Source of the DNA: Gammaproteobacteria bacterium
GTDB lineage: Bacteria > Pseudomonadota > Gammaproteobacteria > Burkholderiales > Burkholderiaceae_C
DNA: 64,000 bases
Direction: 5' to 3'
NCBI GenBank assembly: GCA_018828125.1
Contig: JAHJWB010000023.1
Coordinates: 124,001-188,000 of the forward strand
This document shows positions 7,308 to 16,322 of this stretch, one piece after another (the stretch's first letter is position 1; each line of letters opens with the position of its first letter). A model generated the notes under the pieces. That model was not told the origin of the DNA. It saw only the letters and a program-made list of their open reading frames with translations, and ran no database searches. The translations under genes and the position numbers were made by a program.

Positions 7308-8657
7308 ATGAAAACCATTGTTTTGGGCGCAGGCATCATCGGCATCAGCACGGCGTGGCACCTGATGGAGCGCGGTCACGAGGTCATCGTGGTCGACCGC
7401 CAGCCGGATGCGGCGCTCGAAACCAGTTTTGCCAACGCGGCGCAAATCTCGGTGAGTTACTGCGAGCCCTGGGCCAACCGCGAAGCGCCCCTCAAAGCAC
7501 TCAAATGGATGTTCGACAAGGAAGCGCCTTTGCTGTTTAGGCCACAGATGCCTTTTGGTGAAGGATGGCAGCAGTGGCGCTGGGGCCTGCAGTTCCTCGC
7601 GCAATGCAACGACGCGGCCTTTGAGCGCAATGTGCAGCAGATCGTGGCGCTGGGTGCCTACAGCCACGCCGCCCTGAAGGACCTCGTCTCCACCACCGGC
7701 ATTGAGTACAACCGCCTCGAGCGTGGCATCGCCCACTTTTATACCGACCAAAAATCGTTCGACGCCGCGGGCCACGCGGTGGAACTGATGCGCAAACATG
7801 GTGTCCAGCGCCGCCTGGTCAGCCGGGACGAGTTGCTCAAGATCGAACCGGCCTTCAAGGCCTATGGCGACCACATCACCGGCGGGACCTACACCAGTAC
7901 CGATGAGAGTGGCGACGCCCGCGTCTTCACCCAGGAACTGGCCCGCCGCTGCGCGGCACGTGGCGCGCAGTTCCTCTATGGCCACGACGTGCTGCGTCTG
8001 AACAAAATCGGAAACGCTATTGATTCAGTAGCTGTAATGGCACGCCAGTCAAGCGCTGGAGGCCGAAAAGACTTCATTTTGAAAGGTGACGCCATCGTTG
8101 TGGCATGCGGCTCTTACAGTGCGCCGCTGTTGCGCAGCGTGGGTGTGGACTTGCCGATTTACCCCGGCAAGGGTTACAGCGCCACTTTTCCATTACTCCG
8201 GCCCGAGGCCGCGCCTCAGGTCTCCACCATCGACGATGGGCGCAAGATCGCGATGAGCCGCCTGGGCAACGTGCTGCGCGTGGCAGGCACCATCGAGCTG
8301 GGTGGCTACGACCTGTCGCTCGACAACGCCGTGGCGAAGGCCCGCTGCCACATGCTGTCACGCCGCATTGAAGAAATCCTGCCAGGCGTGTGCGACACCC
8401 GCACGCCCGAGGAAGGCGGCGACCCTCAGTACTGGACGGGCCTGCGCCCGGCCACGCCCACCAACATTCCTTTCATCGGCCAGACCCGCGTGGGCAAGCT
8501 GTGGGTGAACGCAGGCCACGGCACGCTGGGCTGGACGCACGGTGCGGGATCCGGCAAGGCACTGGCAGAACTCATCAGCGGCACGGTGCCCGCCATGGAC
8601 TTCGGCTTTTGCGGTGCAGAAAACGGTACCCGGCAAATGATGGCCAAGGTGGCCTGA
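7308..8657 (+). CDS. dadA: D-amino acid dehydrogenase (FAD, small subunit)
   Basis: A 449-residue flavoprotein that oxidatively deaminates D-amino acids and passes electrons to the respiratory chain. The N-terminal dinucleotide fold is MKTIVLGAGIIGISTAWHLM, and the C-terminal FAD/substrate block includes TGLRPATPTNIPFIGQ and NAGHGTLGWTHGAGSGKAL. These are diagnostic of DadA. Residues about 233-259 (IGNAIDSVAVMARQSSAGGR and following) do not look like family sequence. They are encoded by a copy of the chromosome's dispersed repeat (8004-8083) that keeps the reading frame. The insertion lies in a variable surface region, so the enzyme may still work. It is divergent from the ArgP-like regulator. 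Confidence 0.92.
   Translation: MKTIVLGAGIIGISTAWHLMERGHEVIVVDRQPDAALETSFANAAQISVSYCEPWANREAPLKALKWMFDKEAPLLFRPQMPFGEGWQQWRWGLQFLAQCNDAAFERNVQQIVALGAYSHAALKDLVSTTGIEYNRLERGIAHFYTDQKSFDAAGHAVELMRKHGVQRRLVSRDELLKIEPAFKAYGDHITGGTYTSTDESGDARVFTQELARRCAARGAQFLYGHDVLRLNKIGNAIDSVAVMARQSSAGGRKDFILKGDAIVVACGSYSAPLLRSVGVDLPIYPGKGYSATFPLLRPEAAPQVSTIDDGRKIAMSRLGNVLRVAGTIELGGYDLSLDNAVAKARCHMLSRRIEEILPGVCDTRTPEEGGDPQYWTGLRPATPTNIPFIGQTRVGKLWVNAGHGTLGWTHGAGSGKALAELISGTVPAMDFGFCGAENGTRQMMAKVA
8004..8083 (-). repeat. Dispersed AGCGCT repeat, copy translated inside dadA
   Basis: Read on the minus strand it has the family order: TTTTCGGCCTCCAGCGCTTG, then a diverged centre, then CAGCTACTGAATCAATAGC. It matches the intergenic copies at 25568, 33580, 35040 and 36345, but is more diverged and lies in frame in the dadA coding region. 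Confidence 0.7.
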
Positions 8658-8673
8658 CGCTGTCCCTCCCTTT

Positions 8674-9366
8674 TCATCCCCGGCCCGCGAGCGCGGCCAA
8701 GGGTGCGAGGTAGGGGGCCGGGATCTCCATCGCATGGAAGCCGCCCGCCAGCAACGCGACCAGGCAGGCTCCCCACAGCACGCCCAAGCACAGAGCCAGC
8801 ACCAGTGCCTTGGTGCGCACCGTGGGCGGCAGATTCCAGTACAGCGCACAGCCCACGTGGGTCCAGAACGCCCAGACCGCGAGAAAGTAGTACGGAACAA
8901 AGAACCACGGCCAGGGCTGCACCTGCATGCCAGCCGCCGCAAAGGGGAGGTTGGTGTCCAGCCCCTGCGCACGAGCTTGGAAGACAGCGCCCGTGTGAAT
9001 CGCGAGAAACAGCGCCAGATAGCCGCCCGACAGCGCCTGCAACCGAGCCACCGTACCCCGGCGCCGACCCCGTCCACGCCACAGCAGCACGAGGCCACTG
9101 CCGGCCTGAAAGAGCACGCAGCTCAGCAGCAGCGCCTCCACCACCGGTTGCCGGTAGACCCAACGCAAGGCCTCCAGCACCGCCTGATGCGCCGCCGCCC
9201 CCGCCAAGCCTGCCAGATGCCCCAGCAAGTGGACCACCACGAACAGCGCCAGCACCATGGCGCTGCCACGGTGCAGGGCTCGCAACGCCACGCGCTGGCG
9301 CAGTGCCGGTGGACCACCAACGCCCACGGAAGCTTTCAGTGCATGGGGGTGGATTTCTTCGGGCAC
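8674..9366 (-). CDS. Multi-pass membrane protein, possibly cytochrome b-like
   Basis: A 230-residue protein with about five hydrophobic segments. Histidines lie inside helices, in LFVVVHLLGHLAGL and LFLAIHTGAVF, plus FWTHVGCALYW. That pattern resembles the haem-ligating helices of succinate dehydrogenase/fumarate reductase cytochrome b, but I cannot make the assignment firm. I chose a GTG start at 9366 because AGGAGA stands seven bases upstream; a longer frame begins at 9405 without such a site. It is convergent with dadA and divergent from the TetR/oxidoreductase pair. Confidence 0.6.
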   Translation of the reverse strand: MPEEIHPHALKASVGVGGPPALRQRVALRALHRGSAMVLALFVVVHLLGHLAGLAGAAAHQAVLEALRWVYRQPVVEALLLSCVLFQAGSGLVLLWRGRGRRRGTVARLQALSGGYLALFLAIHTGAVFQARAQGLDTNLPFAAAGMQVQPWPWFFVPYYFLAVWAFWTHVGCALYWNLPPTVRTKALVLALCLGVLWGACLVALLAGGFHAMEIPAPYLAPLAALAGRG

Positions 9367-9448
9367 GACGGGGTCTCCTGGGAATGATGGCGGCAGGATA
9401 ATCACCGGCGCCCTTGCTGCCTACTCGCCTTACGCTCACGTTTTGCCC

Positions 9449-10108
9449 ATGCCAGCTGCTCCCCCCGCCCCTCGTCGAACGCCCAGGCAAGAGCGCTCCC
9501 ACTTCACCGTGGAGGCCATCTTCGAGGCCGTCGCGCGCATCGTGTCGGCAGAGGGCGAAGCAGGCCTTACCACCAACCGCATCGCCGAGACAGCGGGGGT
9601 GTCGGTGGGATCGCTTTATCAATACTTCCCCAGCAAGGAGTCGATCCTCGCGGCAATGCTCGACCAGCACTGCGACCGGGTGATGCTGGAGCTGGATGCG
9701 CTTTTAGCTCAGGCCCGGGCCGAAGGCTGGACACCCGAGCTGCAGGTGCGCCGCTATGCCCGTCACTATCTCCAGGCCTTTGGCGCAGGGCCGACGGCAG
9801 GGCGTACGTTGGCGCGCCTGTCCTGGCAGCTCGACTACCGCGCGTCCATGCTTGTATCCGTGCGCGGCAGCAGCGAACGGCTGGCCTTGCACCTGCAGCG
9901 CATGGCCGAGGACCACCATCTGCCCGTCCCCACGCCCGCCCAGCTGTTCGTGCTCACTCGCGCCTTCATGGGTGCAGTGCGCGCGGCGTCACTCGAACAG
10001 TCTCCACTGCTGGACAGCCCCGAATTTGAGCAGGCGCTGGTGGAGCTGTGCCTCGCATACCTAGCACCCGACACGGGTCTGCGGCGCACCGCTACCATCG
10101 CGCCATGA
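9449..10108 (+). CDS. TetR-family transcriptional regulator
   Basis: A 219-residue TetR protein with helix-turn-helix TNRIAETAGVSVGSLYQYFP followed by SKESILAAML. The C-terminal domain is of the TetR_C_5/AcrR type. Its stop overlaps the start of the next gene (ATGA at 10105-10108), which indicates translational coupling to the oxidoreductase it probably regulates. The ATG at 9449 was preferred over the long upstream extension, which runs through the promoter region of the divergent gene. Confidence 0.85.
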   Translation: MPAAPPAPRRTPRQERSHFTVEAIFEAVARIVSAEGEAGLTTNRIAETAGVSVGSLYQYFPSKESILAAMLDQHCDRVMLELDALLAQARAEGWTPELQVRRYARHYLQAFGAGPTAGRTLARLSWQLDYRASMLVSVRGSSERLALHLQRMAEDHHLPVPTPAQLFVLTRAFMGAVRAASLEQSPLLDSPEFEQALVELCLAYLAPDTGLRRTATIAP

Positions 10109-10698
10109 CCACGCCCGCCGCACCCCACATCCTCTTTCTCACCACCTCCACCCGCGAGCCAGGCCAGGTCGGCAACACCGAGTGGCTGGCACGCCAGGCA
10201 GCGGCCACCCTGCCGACCGAGACCCCACAAACCTGGCTGCATCTGGCGCGCATGGATCTGCCACCCTTTGTGGACCAGCGCCACACCGCGGGCACCTATG
10301 CGCCGCCTGAGGGCGACTTGGAAACCTTGCTGAATGCCACACTGGCGGCTGACCACATCGTGTTTGTGGCGCCCGTTTACTGGTTCAGTATTCCCTCCCC
10401 GCTCAAGACCTATCTGGACCACTGGAGCGCCTGGATGCGCGTTCCAGGCCTGGCCTTCAAAGAACCCATGGGCGGCAAAACGCTGTCGCTCATCACCACC
10501 AGCGGCGACCGCGCCAAGGCGCAGCCAATGATCGACTCCGTCGTACTGTGCGCCCAGTTCCTGAACATGCGCTGGGGCGGCGCGGTGTGGGGCAAGGGCG
10601 GGCCACCCGGCGCGGTGCAGGCCGACGCACAGGCGGTGGCGGCCGCGGCCGCCCATTTCACGGACGCCCAGAGCCCAACGGCCACTCCCAAGCCTTAA
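10105..10698 (+). CDS. NAD(P)H-dependent FMN oxidoreductase (flavodoxin fold)
   Basis: A 197-residue protein of the NADPH-dependent FMN reductase/NAD(P)H quinone reductase group. It begins with PHILFLTTSTREPGQVGNTE, the FMN phosphate loop region, and contains VFVAPVYWFSIPSPLKTYLD, the active-site and dimer block of the family. A likely role is two-electron reduction of quinones, nitro compounds or azo compounds in the cytosol. It is translationally coupled to the TetR gene, a common arrangement for electrophile-inducible reductases. Its last bases overlap the convergent M14 gene by four bases. Confidence 0.8.
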   Translation: MTTPAAPHILFLTTSTREPGQVGNTEWLARQAAATLPTETPQTWLHLARMDLPPFVDQRHTAGTYAPPEGDLETLLNATLAADHIVFVAPVYWFSIPSPLKTYLDHWSAWMRVPGLAFKEPMGGKTLSLITTSGDRAKAQPMIDSVVLCAQFLNMRWGGAVWGKGGPPGAVQADAQAVAAAAAHFTDAQSPTATPKP

Positions 10699-11777
10699 CG
10701 CGCGGACGATGGACCTAGGTCTACCTGTGGCCAGTGCTCGCCCATCCAGCGCAGCAGGTCTTGCCACATGGACTGAATTTCCGCCTCCTGCGGCATGTCC
10801 AGCGCATGCGGCAACTCTATGGTCACCACCGGCATGCCCCGGTGCACCCCCCCGTAGTGCCCCAGCGACCCCGGGAAGATACCGACCTGGTCGAGCCACA
10901 GACGCCCCAACCGGGCGGGCGGTGCCAGCGGACCGTCGAAGTCCAGCACCCCGTAAGGCGCATGGATGCTGACGATGAGCTGCGGCTGAAACTTCGCCAT
11001 CTGTGTGTGCAAAAATGCGGACTCCGGCTCTGACAGCGGCGCAGGCCCCGGCCAGCGCCGCGGATCGCGACGGGTGCGCTTTTCCCAGTAGCGGGGGGCG
11101 TCCTGCGCCCAGCCAGGCGTAGGGAAATTGCGGTTCAGATCAACCCCGCTGGCGTTGACCCGGGTAGCAGGCTTGGCCAGCAGGCCATCGGGGTTGAGCA
11201 CCGGAATAAACCGCCAATGCACGGGCCGTCCCGCCTGTTCGGCCAGCGCGATCCAGCGCAGCGCGAGCGAGGCCGCCGTTAACTCATCCCCGTGGATGGC
11301 TCCCACCACCATCACCCGCAGCGGATCTTCGGTCTCATCCTGGTGGACCATGGCAGGTGGCACATCGCGCCAGAACAACGGCGTGCCCTTTACCGAACTG
11401 GCACCGCTGGGCGCCAGACGCGCCGCATTGCACTGCGTGGGTGACACCGTCGGCATGCGGTGCAGCAACAACTCACACGCCCCGGGGCCGAAAGCCTCCT
11501 CCACCGCCTGGGGAACAGTCGTCGCCGGGGAAATGGGCTCCGAACTCGCCAGCGATGCATCTGAGGGAGGTGGCGTGGCCTCCCCCGTGCGCATACGTTG
11601 CGCCGTCACGCCGCGCTCCAGATCACCACCCGTCGGTGCGATCCACACACCGACCGCGGCCAAACCCGCCAGCACGGCTACGGCAAAAGCGGGCGCCACT
11701 CGACCCGAGACCCCAAGACGAGCGCTGCGGCGCAACGGTGCCGGCCCCTGGGCCGACGGGATAGGGACCTCAGTCAA
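10695..11777 (-). CDS. M14-family zinc carboxypeptidase, membrane-anchored
   Basis: A 360-residue protein. An N-terminal membrane segment (about residues 26-46) is followed by a proline/serine-rich spacer and an M14 domain. Zinc ligands are visible as H-x-x-E in GAIHGDE and a histidine in VSIHAPYG; the catalytic glutamate is in VTIELPHA. NPDGLL and VDLNRNFPT are typical of the murein-peptide amidase (MpaA-like) group, so a role in cleaving cell-wall peptides is plausible. Its start overlaps the stop of the upstream hydrolase gene by four bases, so the two are co-translated. Confidence 0.82.
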   Translation of the reverse strand: MTEVPIPSAQGPAPLRRSARLGVSGRVAPAFAVAVLAGLAAVGVWIAPTGGDLERGVTAQRMRTGEATPPPSDASLASSEPISPATTVPQAVEEAFGPGACELLLHRMPTVSPTQCNAARLAPSGASSVKGTPLFWRDVPPAMVHQDETEDPLRVMVVGAIHGDELTAASLALRWIALAEQAGRPVHWRFIPVLNPDGLLAKPATRVNASGVDLNRNFPTPGWAQDAPRYWEKRTRRDPRRWPGPAPLSEPESAFLHTQMAKFQPQLIVSIHAPYGVLDFDGPLAPPARLGRLWLDQVGIFPGSLGHYGGVHRGMPVVTIELPHALDMPQEAEIQSMWQDLLRWMGEHWPQVDLGPSSAR

Positions 11778-12565
11778 TGCAGTACCCGCCGGGTGGCCAA
11801 AAAGTCCAGCAGCGCACCGTCAAAGCCTTCGGGGTCTTCGAGCTGCGGCCAATGGCCGACATGGGGCAGGCTCACATGCCGGGCATCCGGCAGCACCTGG
11901 GCCAGCGCCTGCAGAGCAATCGTGGGCGTGCAGCGGTCGTCTTCACCCCCCACCAGCAAGGTGGGCACATGCAGGCGCACCAGCGCTTCAGCCCCGCGGG
12001 AAAATGTAGGCATCGCCTCTAGCGCGCGCCGGTAACTGCCCGCGTACACCTTGGACAACGCATGGTTTGCCAGCAGCACGCCCTCTGGCAGCGCGCCTGT
12101 GCCGATGAATTGCGGCACCAGCGTTTGTGCCAGCGCCTCCATGCTGCCACCGGCCGCCAGTACCGCATCCAGCGCCTGCAGGCGGGGCGACACCCAGTCT
12201 TCGGTGGCCTGCGCATCCAGTGCGGGACCGCCTGCACAGAGCACCAACCGCCCTGCAGCCGACGGTTGGCGCACCGCCACCTCCAGCGCCACCATGGCAC
12301 CCATGCCGTGCCCCACCAGGGTGACCGGTCCACCCTGCAACGCGTCGATCAGTGTGAGGCAGCTTTCGGCAAGGGTTTTGAAGGTGTAGGGCTCAATCGG
12401 CGCGCTGTAGCCATATCCCGGCATGTCCCACGCTACGGCGCGGTAGCCAGCGCTGGCCAGAGTCTCGACCTGAGGCGCAAACGTGAGGTGATCGCCGTCT
12501 GCGTCATGCAGCATCAGCACGGTCGGGCCGGAGCCCAGGGTGGTGAAGGTGGGAAGAAGGGCCAT
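11774..12565 (-). CDS. Alpha/beta hydrolase-fold protein lacking the nucleophilic serine
   Basis: A 263-residue alpha/beta hydrolase-fold protein (MALLPTFTTLGSGPTVLMLH at the N-terminus). The nucleophile elbow, normally G-H-S-M-G, reads G-H-G-M-G with Gly87 at the serine position; the codon is GGC (12305-12307 on the minus strand). The acid (GGEDDRCTP) and histidine (PHVGHWPQLE) of the triad are kept, as is the core fold. It cannot be a classical serine hydrolase. It could be a cofactor-free lyase or oxygenase-like enzyme, a binding protein, or a decayed enzyme. It is coupled to the M14 peptidase gene and divergent from a flavin reductase. Confidence 0.8.
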   Translation of the reverse strand: MALLPTFTTLGSGPTVLMLHDADGDHLTFAPQVETLASAGYRAVAWDMPGYGYSAPIEPYTFKTLAESCLTLIDALQGGPVTLVGHGMGAMVALEVAVRQPSAAGRLVLCAGGPALDAQATEDWVSPRLQALDAVLAAGGSMEALAQTLVPQFIGTGALPEGVLLANHALSKVYAGSYRRALEAMPTFSRGAEALVRLHVPTLLVGGEDDRCTPTIALQALAQVLPDARHVSLPHVGHWPQLEDPEGFDGALLDFLATRRVLH

Positions 12566-12663
12566 GCGGTGACAAACAGATGTAAACCCCGCAACAGCGC
12601 AGCCGCGGGCAGCGCTCCATAATAGTTCCATCCCCTGCTGATGGCGGCCCCGCCCTGCTTTTT

Positions 12664-13185
12664 GTGAACCGTCCCCTGCCCCGCCCTGCCCTTGCCCGCC
12701 CCCCCAGCTTCTCCACCCGCGAGTTTCGCGATGCGCTGGGCATGTTTGCCACGGGCGTGACCATCGTCACGGCACGCGATGCGCACGGCGAACTGATCGG
12801 ACTCACAGCCAACTCCTTCAACTCGGTGTCACTCGCCCCCCCGCTGGTGCTGTGGAGCCTGGCGCGTGTAGCCGCCTCGATGCCGGTGTTCTCCAACGGG
12901 TCTCACTACGCCATCAACGTGCTGGCCGCTGACCAGAAAGCACTGGCCGAGCGTTTTGCCGCACGGGGGGTGGACCGCTGGAATGGTGTGGAACACAGTC
13001 CCGGCATCAGCGACGCGCCTGTGCTGGCCGGTTGTGCCGCGACTTTTGAATGCTTCAACCGCAGCCGCTACGAAGAAGGCGATCACGTGATCTTTGTAGG
13101 CGAGGTCGAGCGCTGCAGCCATCGCACGGGCGTGCCACCGCTGCTCTACCACGGTGGCCGCTTTTACACGGAACATCCGCTGTAG
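12664..13185 (+). CDS. Flavin reductase domain (RutF/HpaC-like) protein
   Basis: A 173-residue FMN-binding split-barrel flavin reductase. FATGVTIVTARDAHGE, GLTANSFNSVSLAPPLVLWS, YAINVLAADQ and YHGGRFYTE are the family blocks. Such enzymes supply reduced flavin to two-component monooxygenases, but no monooxygenase gene is adjacent. The start is a GTG at 12664; no ATG precedes the conserved domain. The gene is divergent from the serine-less alpha/beta hydrolase, about 100 bases away. Confidence 0.85.
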   Translation: MNRPLPRPALARPPSFSTREFRDALGMFATGVTIVTARDAHGELIGLTANSFNSVSLAPPLVLWSLARVAASMPVFSNGSHYAINVLAADQKALAERFAARGVDRWNGVEHSPGISDAPVLAGCAATFECFNRSRYEEGDHVIFVGEVERCSHRTGVPPLLYHGGRFYTEHPL

Positions 13186-13201
13186 CCCGCCTCACGCCGC
13201 C

Positions 13202-13224
13202 GCTACGCCCGTCCTCGGCGTAGC
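13202..13224. terminator. Hairpin between convergent flavin reductase and dctM genes
   Basis: A perfect 8-bp stem GCTACGCC/GGCGTAGC with a seven-base loop lies between two convergent stops. It has no T-run, so it may be a weak terminator or an mRNA 3'-end stabiliser. Confidence 0.4.
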
Positions 13225-13269
13225 AGCAACAGGCCCTGGAAGCGACAGCCGCTTGCGACGCCCAGTGTG

Positions 13270-14553
13270 CTATTTGCCCATCACCATGTTTGGCAGCGCG
13301 AGGCTGATCTCGGGCACATAGGTAACGATCACCAAGAAGGTGAGCAGCACCATCAGCCACGGCAACGCAGCACGCGCTACTTGCACCAAACTCATGCCTG
13401 TCACGCCGCTGGTCACAAACAGATTCAGCCCCACTGGCGGAGTGACCATGCCGATCTCCATGTTCACGACCATGATGATGCCCAGATGGATCGGATCAAT
13501 GCCCAGTTGCGTGGCGATCGGAAAGAAGATCGGCGCCAGGATAAGAATGATGCCGGTGGGTTCCATGAAGTTGCCCGCGATCAGCAGAATCACGTTCACC
13601 ACCATGAGGAACATCCAGGGCGCCATGCCCATTCCGACAATGTGTTCGGCAATGGTCTGCGGAATGCGTTCAGTGGTCAGCACATGGGCAAACAGCAGCG
13701 CATTGGCGACGATGAACATCAGCATGACGGTGGTGCGGCCAGCCTCCAGAAATACATGGGGCAGGTCTTTGATTTTCAGGTCACGGTAGATGAACACGGC
13801 CACGCCCAAGGCATACACCGCAGATACAGCTGCCGCCTCGGTGGGCGTGAACACACCGCCGTAGATGCCTCCCATGATGATGCCCAGCAAGGCCAGGCCC
13901 CACATGGATTCACGCAGCGTGCGCAATACCTCACGCATGCTGGCCCGCGGCGGCGGGGTGGTCTTGAGCTTGCCGGCCCGCCACCAGACCGCCGCCATCA
14001 GCATGCCGCCCAGCACCAGGCCTGGCACCACGCCCGCCAGGAACATGCGGCCCACCGAAACCTCGGTCACCGCGGCGTACACCACCATCACGATGGACGG
14101 CGGAATCAGGATCCCCAGCGTGCCTGCGTTACAGATAACGCCAGCGCCAAATTCCATCGGGTATCCGTTTTTCACCATGCCCGCGATCACGATGGAGCCG
14201 ATGGCCACCACCGTGGCGGGACTGGATCCTGACACTGCCGCAAACAGCATGCACGCCAGTACCGAAGCAATCGCCAATCCCCCGCGCAAATGTCCCACCG
14301 CGGCAATGGCAAAGTTCACCATGCGTTTGGCCACTCCGCCGGTGGACATGAGCACACCCGCCAACACAAAGAAGGGGATGGACATCAGCGTGTAGTGCTC
14401 GCTGGTCTCAAACATCTTGATAGTCATGCTCGCCAGCGAATCCTGCGAGAAGAAAACGATGGTGACCAAGCTGGAAAGACCCAGGCTGATGGCGATCGGC
14501 ATGCCGATCGCCATACAGAAAAAGAGTCCCGCAAACAGTACGAGCGTATTCAT
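13270..14553 (-). CDS. dctM: TRAP transporter large permease
   Basis: A 427-residue inner-membrane protein with about a dozen hydrophobic segments: the DctM subunit of a tripartite ATP-independent periplasmic transporter. It couples sodium flow to uptake of an organic acid delivered by the periplasmic receptor. Typical blocks are AGVLMSTGGVAKRM, GSSPATVVAIGSIVIAGM, LGILIPPSIVMVVY and FMEPTGIILILAPIFFPIA. Its start overlaps the dctQ stop by four bases. It is the last gene of the dctPQM operon. Confidence 0.93.
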   Translation of the reverse strand: MNTLVLFAGLFFCMAIGMPIAISLGLSSLVTIVFFSQDSLASMTIKMFETSEHYTLMSIPFFVLAGVLMSTGGVAKRMVNFAIAAVGHLRGGLAIASVLACMLFAAVSGSSPATVVAIGSIVIAGMVKNGYPMEFGAGVICNAGTLGILIPPSIVMVVYAAVTEVSVGRMFLAGVVPGLVLGGMLMAAVWWRAGKLKTTPPPRASMREVLRTLRESMWGLALLGIIMGGIYGGVFTPTEAAAVSAVYALGVAVFIYRDLKIKDLPHVFLEAGRTTVMLMFIVANALLFAHVLTTERIPQTIAEHIVGMGMAPWMFLMVVNVILLIAGNFMEPTGIILILAPIFFPIATQLGIDPIHLGIIMVVNMEIGMVTPPVGLNLFVTSGVTGMSLVQVARAALPWLMVLLTFLVIVTYVPEISLALPNMVMGK

Positions 14554-15077
14554 TGTGTCTCCTCCTTGGCCTTCAGGCTCATGGCCTCGGCAGCCTCGTC
14601 TGCCAGGCGCAGCGAGTCGGCTCGCCCGGTGATCAGGTCATACAGAATCTGAAAAAAGCGGAATCCCGTCAGGGCCATGCCCAGCGGCATCACCGCAAGA
14701 ACCTGCCAACGCTCAATAGGCATGTCTTCAAGCTCGATGCCCACCTGCTTCATCTTGAGCACGTATTCCATCGATCCGGTAAGTACCAGACCGACATACG
14801 CCAAGCTCAACAGCACCGCGACAATGCCGACAGCCTTGCGCTTGCCTGGTCCGAGCAGCTTGACAAGTGCGTCAACGCCGATGTGCGAACCCACCCGCAC
14901 GCCGTACGAGACGCCCACAAAGATCATGATGGCGAAAAACACAGTGGTCAGCTCCAGCGCCCACGTGAATCCGCTATTAAAAACATAGCGCATCACGACC
15001 TGCAGGAATGTCAGGCTGGTCATTGCCAGCAGCATGAGGGAGATGATCCACTCTTCCAGGCGGTTGATAAATTTCAT
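14550..15077 (-). CDS. dctQ: TRAP transporter small permease
   Basis: A 175-residue protein with four membrane segments, the DctQ subunit that packs against DctM. Start is the ATG at 15077 (MKFINRLEEWII); the longer open frame upstream crosses the hairpin at 15089-15115 and is not credible. The motif RYVFNSGFTWALELT is the usual DctQ signature region. The gene overlaps dctM by ATGA, so the two membrane subunits are made in a fixed ratio, separately from the receptor. Confidence 0.9.
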   Translation of the reverse strand: MKFINRLEEWIISLMLLAMTSLTFLQVVMRYVFNSGFTWALELTTVFFAIMIFVGVSYGVRVGSHIGVDALVKLLGPGKRKAVGIVAVLLSLAYVGLVLTGSMEYVLKMKQVGIELEDMPIERWQVLAVMPLGMALTGFRFFQILYDLITGRADSLRLADEAAEAMSLKAKEETQ

Positions 15078-15088
15078 CGAATTTGCTC

Positions 15089-15115
15089 CAAAAAAAGCCC
15101 CGGCATTACCGGGGC
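15089..15115 (-). terminator. Intra-operon terminator/attenuator between dctP and dctQ
   Basis: On the minus strand GCCCCGG-TAATG-CCGGGGC is followed by seven Ts, a textbook intrinsic terminator, yet it lies between dctP and the dctQM genes of one operon. It probably limits read-through so that the receptor is made in excess. Confidence 0.75.
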
Positions 15116-15137
15116 CATGGGCTCGCATTGCGCCGGT

Positions 15138-16234
<1,097 letters not shown>

Positions 16235-16322
16235 CTTTGCCCCACAAAGATGGGAGGGACGCCCGGCAAGGATGGCTGCTTAAGCCAGCTTGCCGATGCC
16301 CGCATGAAGGCCCGTCAAGCAC

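Noticed and set aside
8426..9670. Minus-strand open frame of 414 codons across dadA and the membrane protein gene
   Set aside because: It is antisense to dadA and out of frame with the membrane protein; its composition is Gly/Arg/Ala-rich with no domain. It is a GC-driven shadow.
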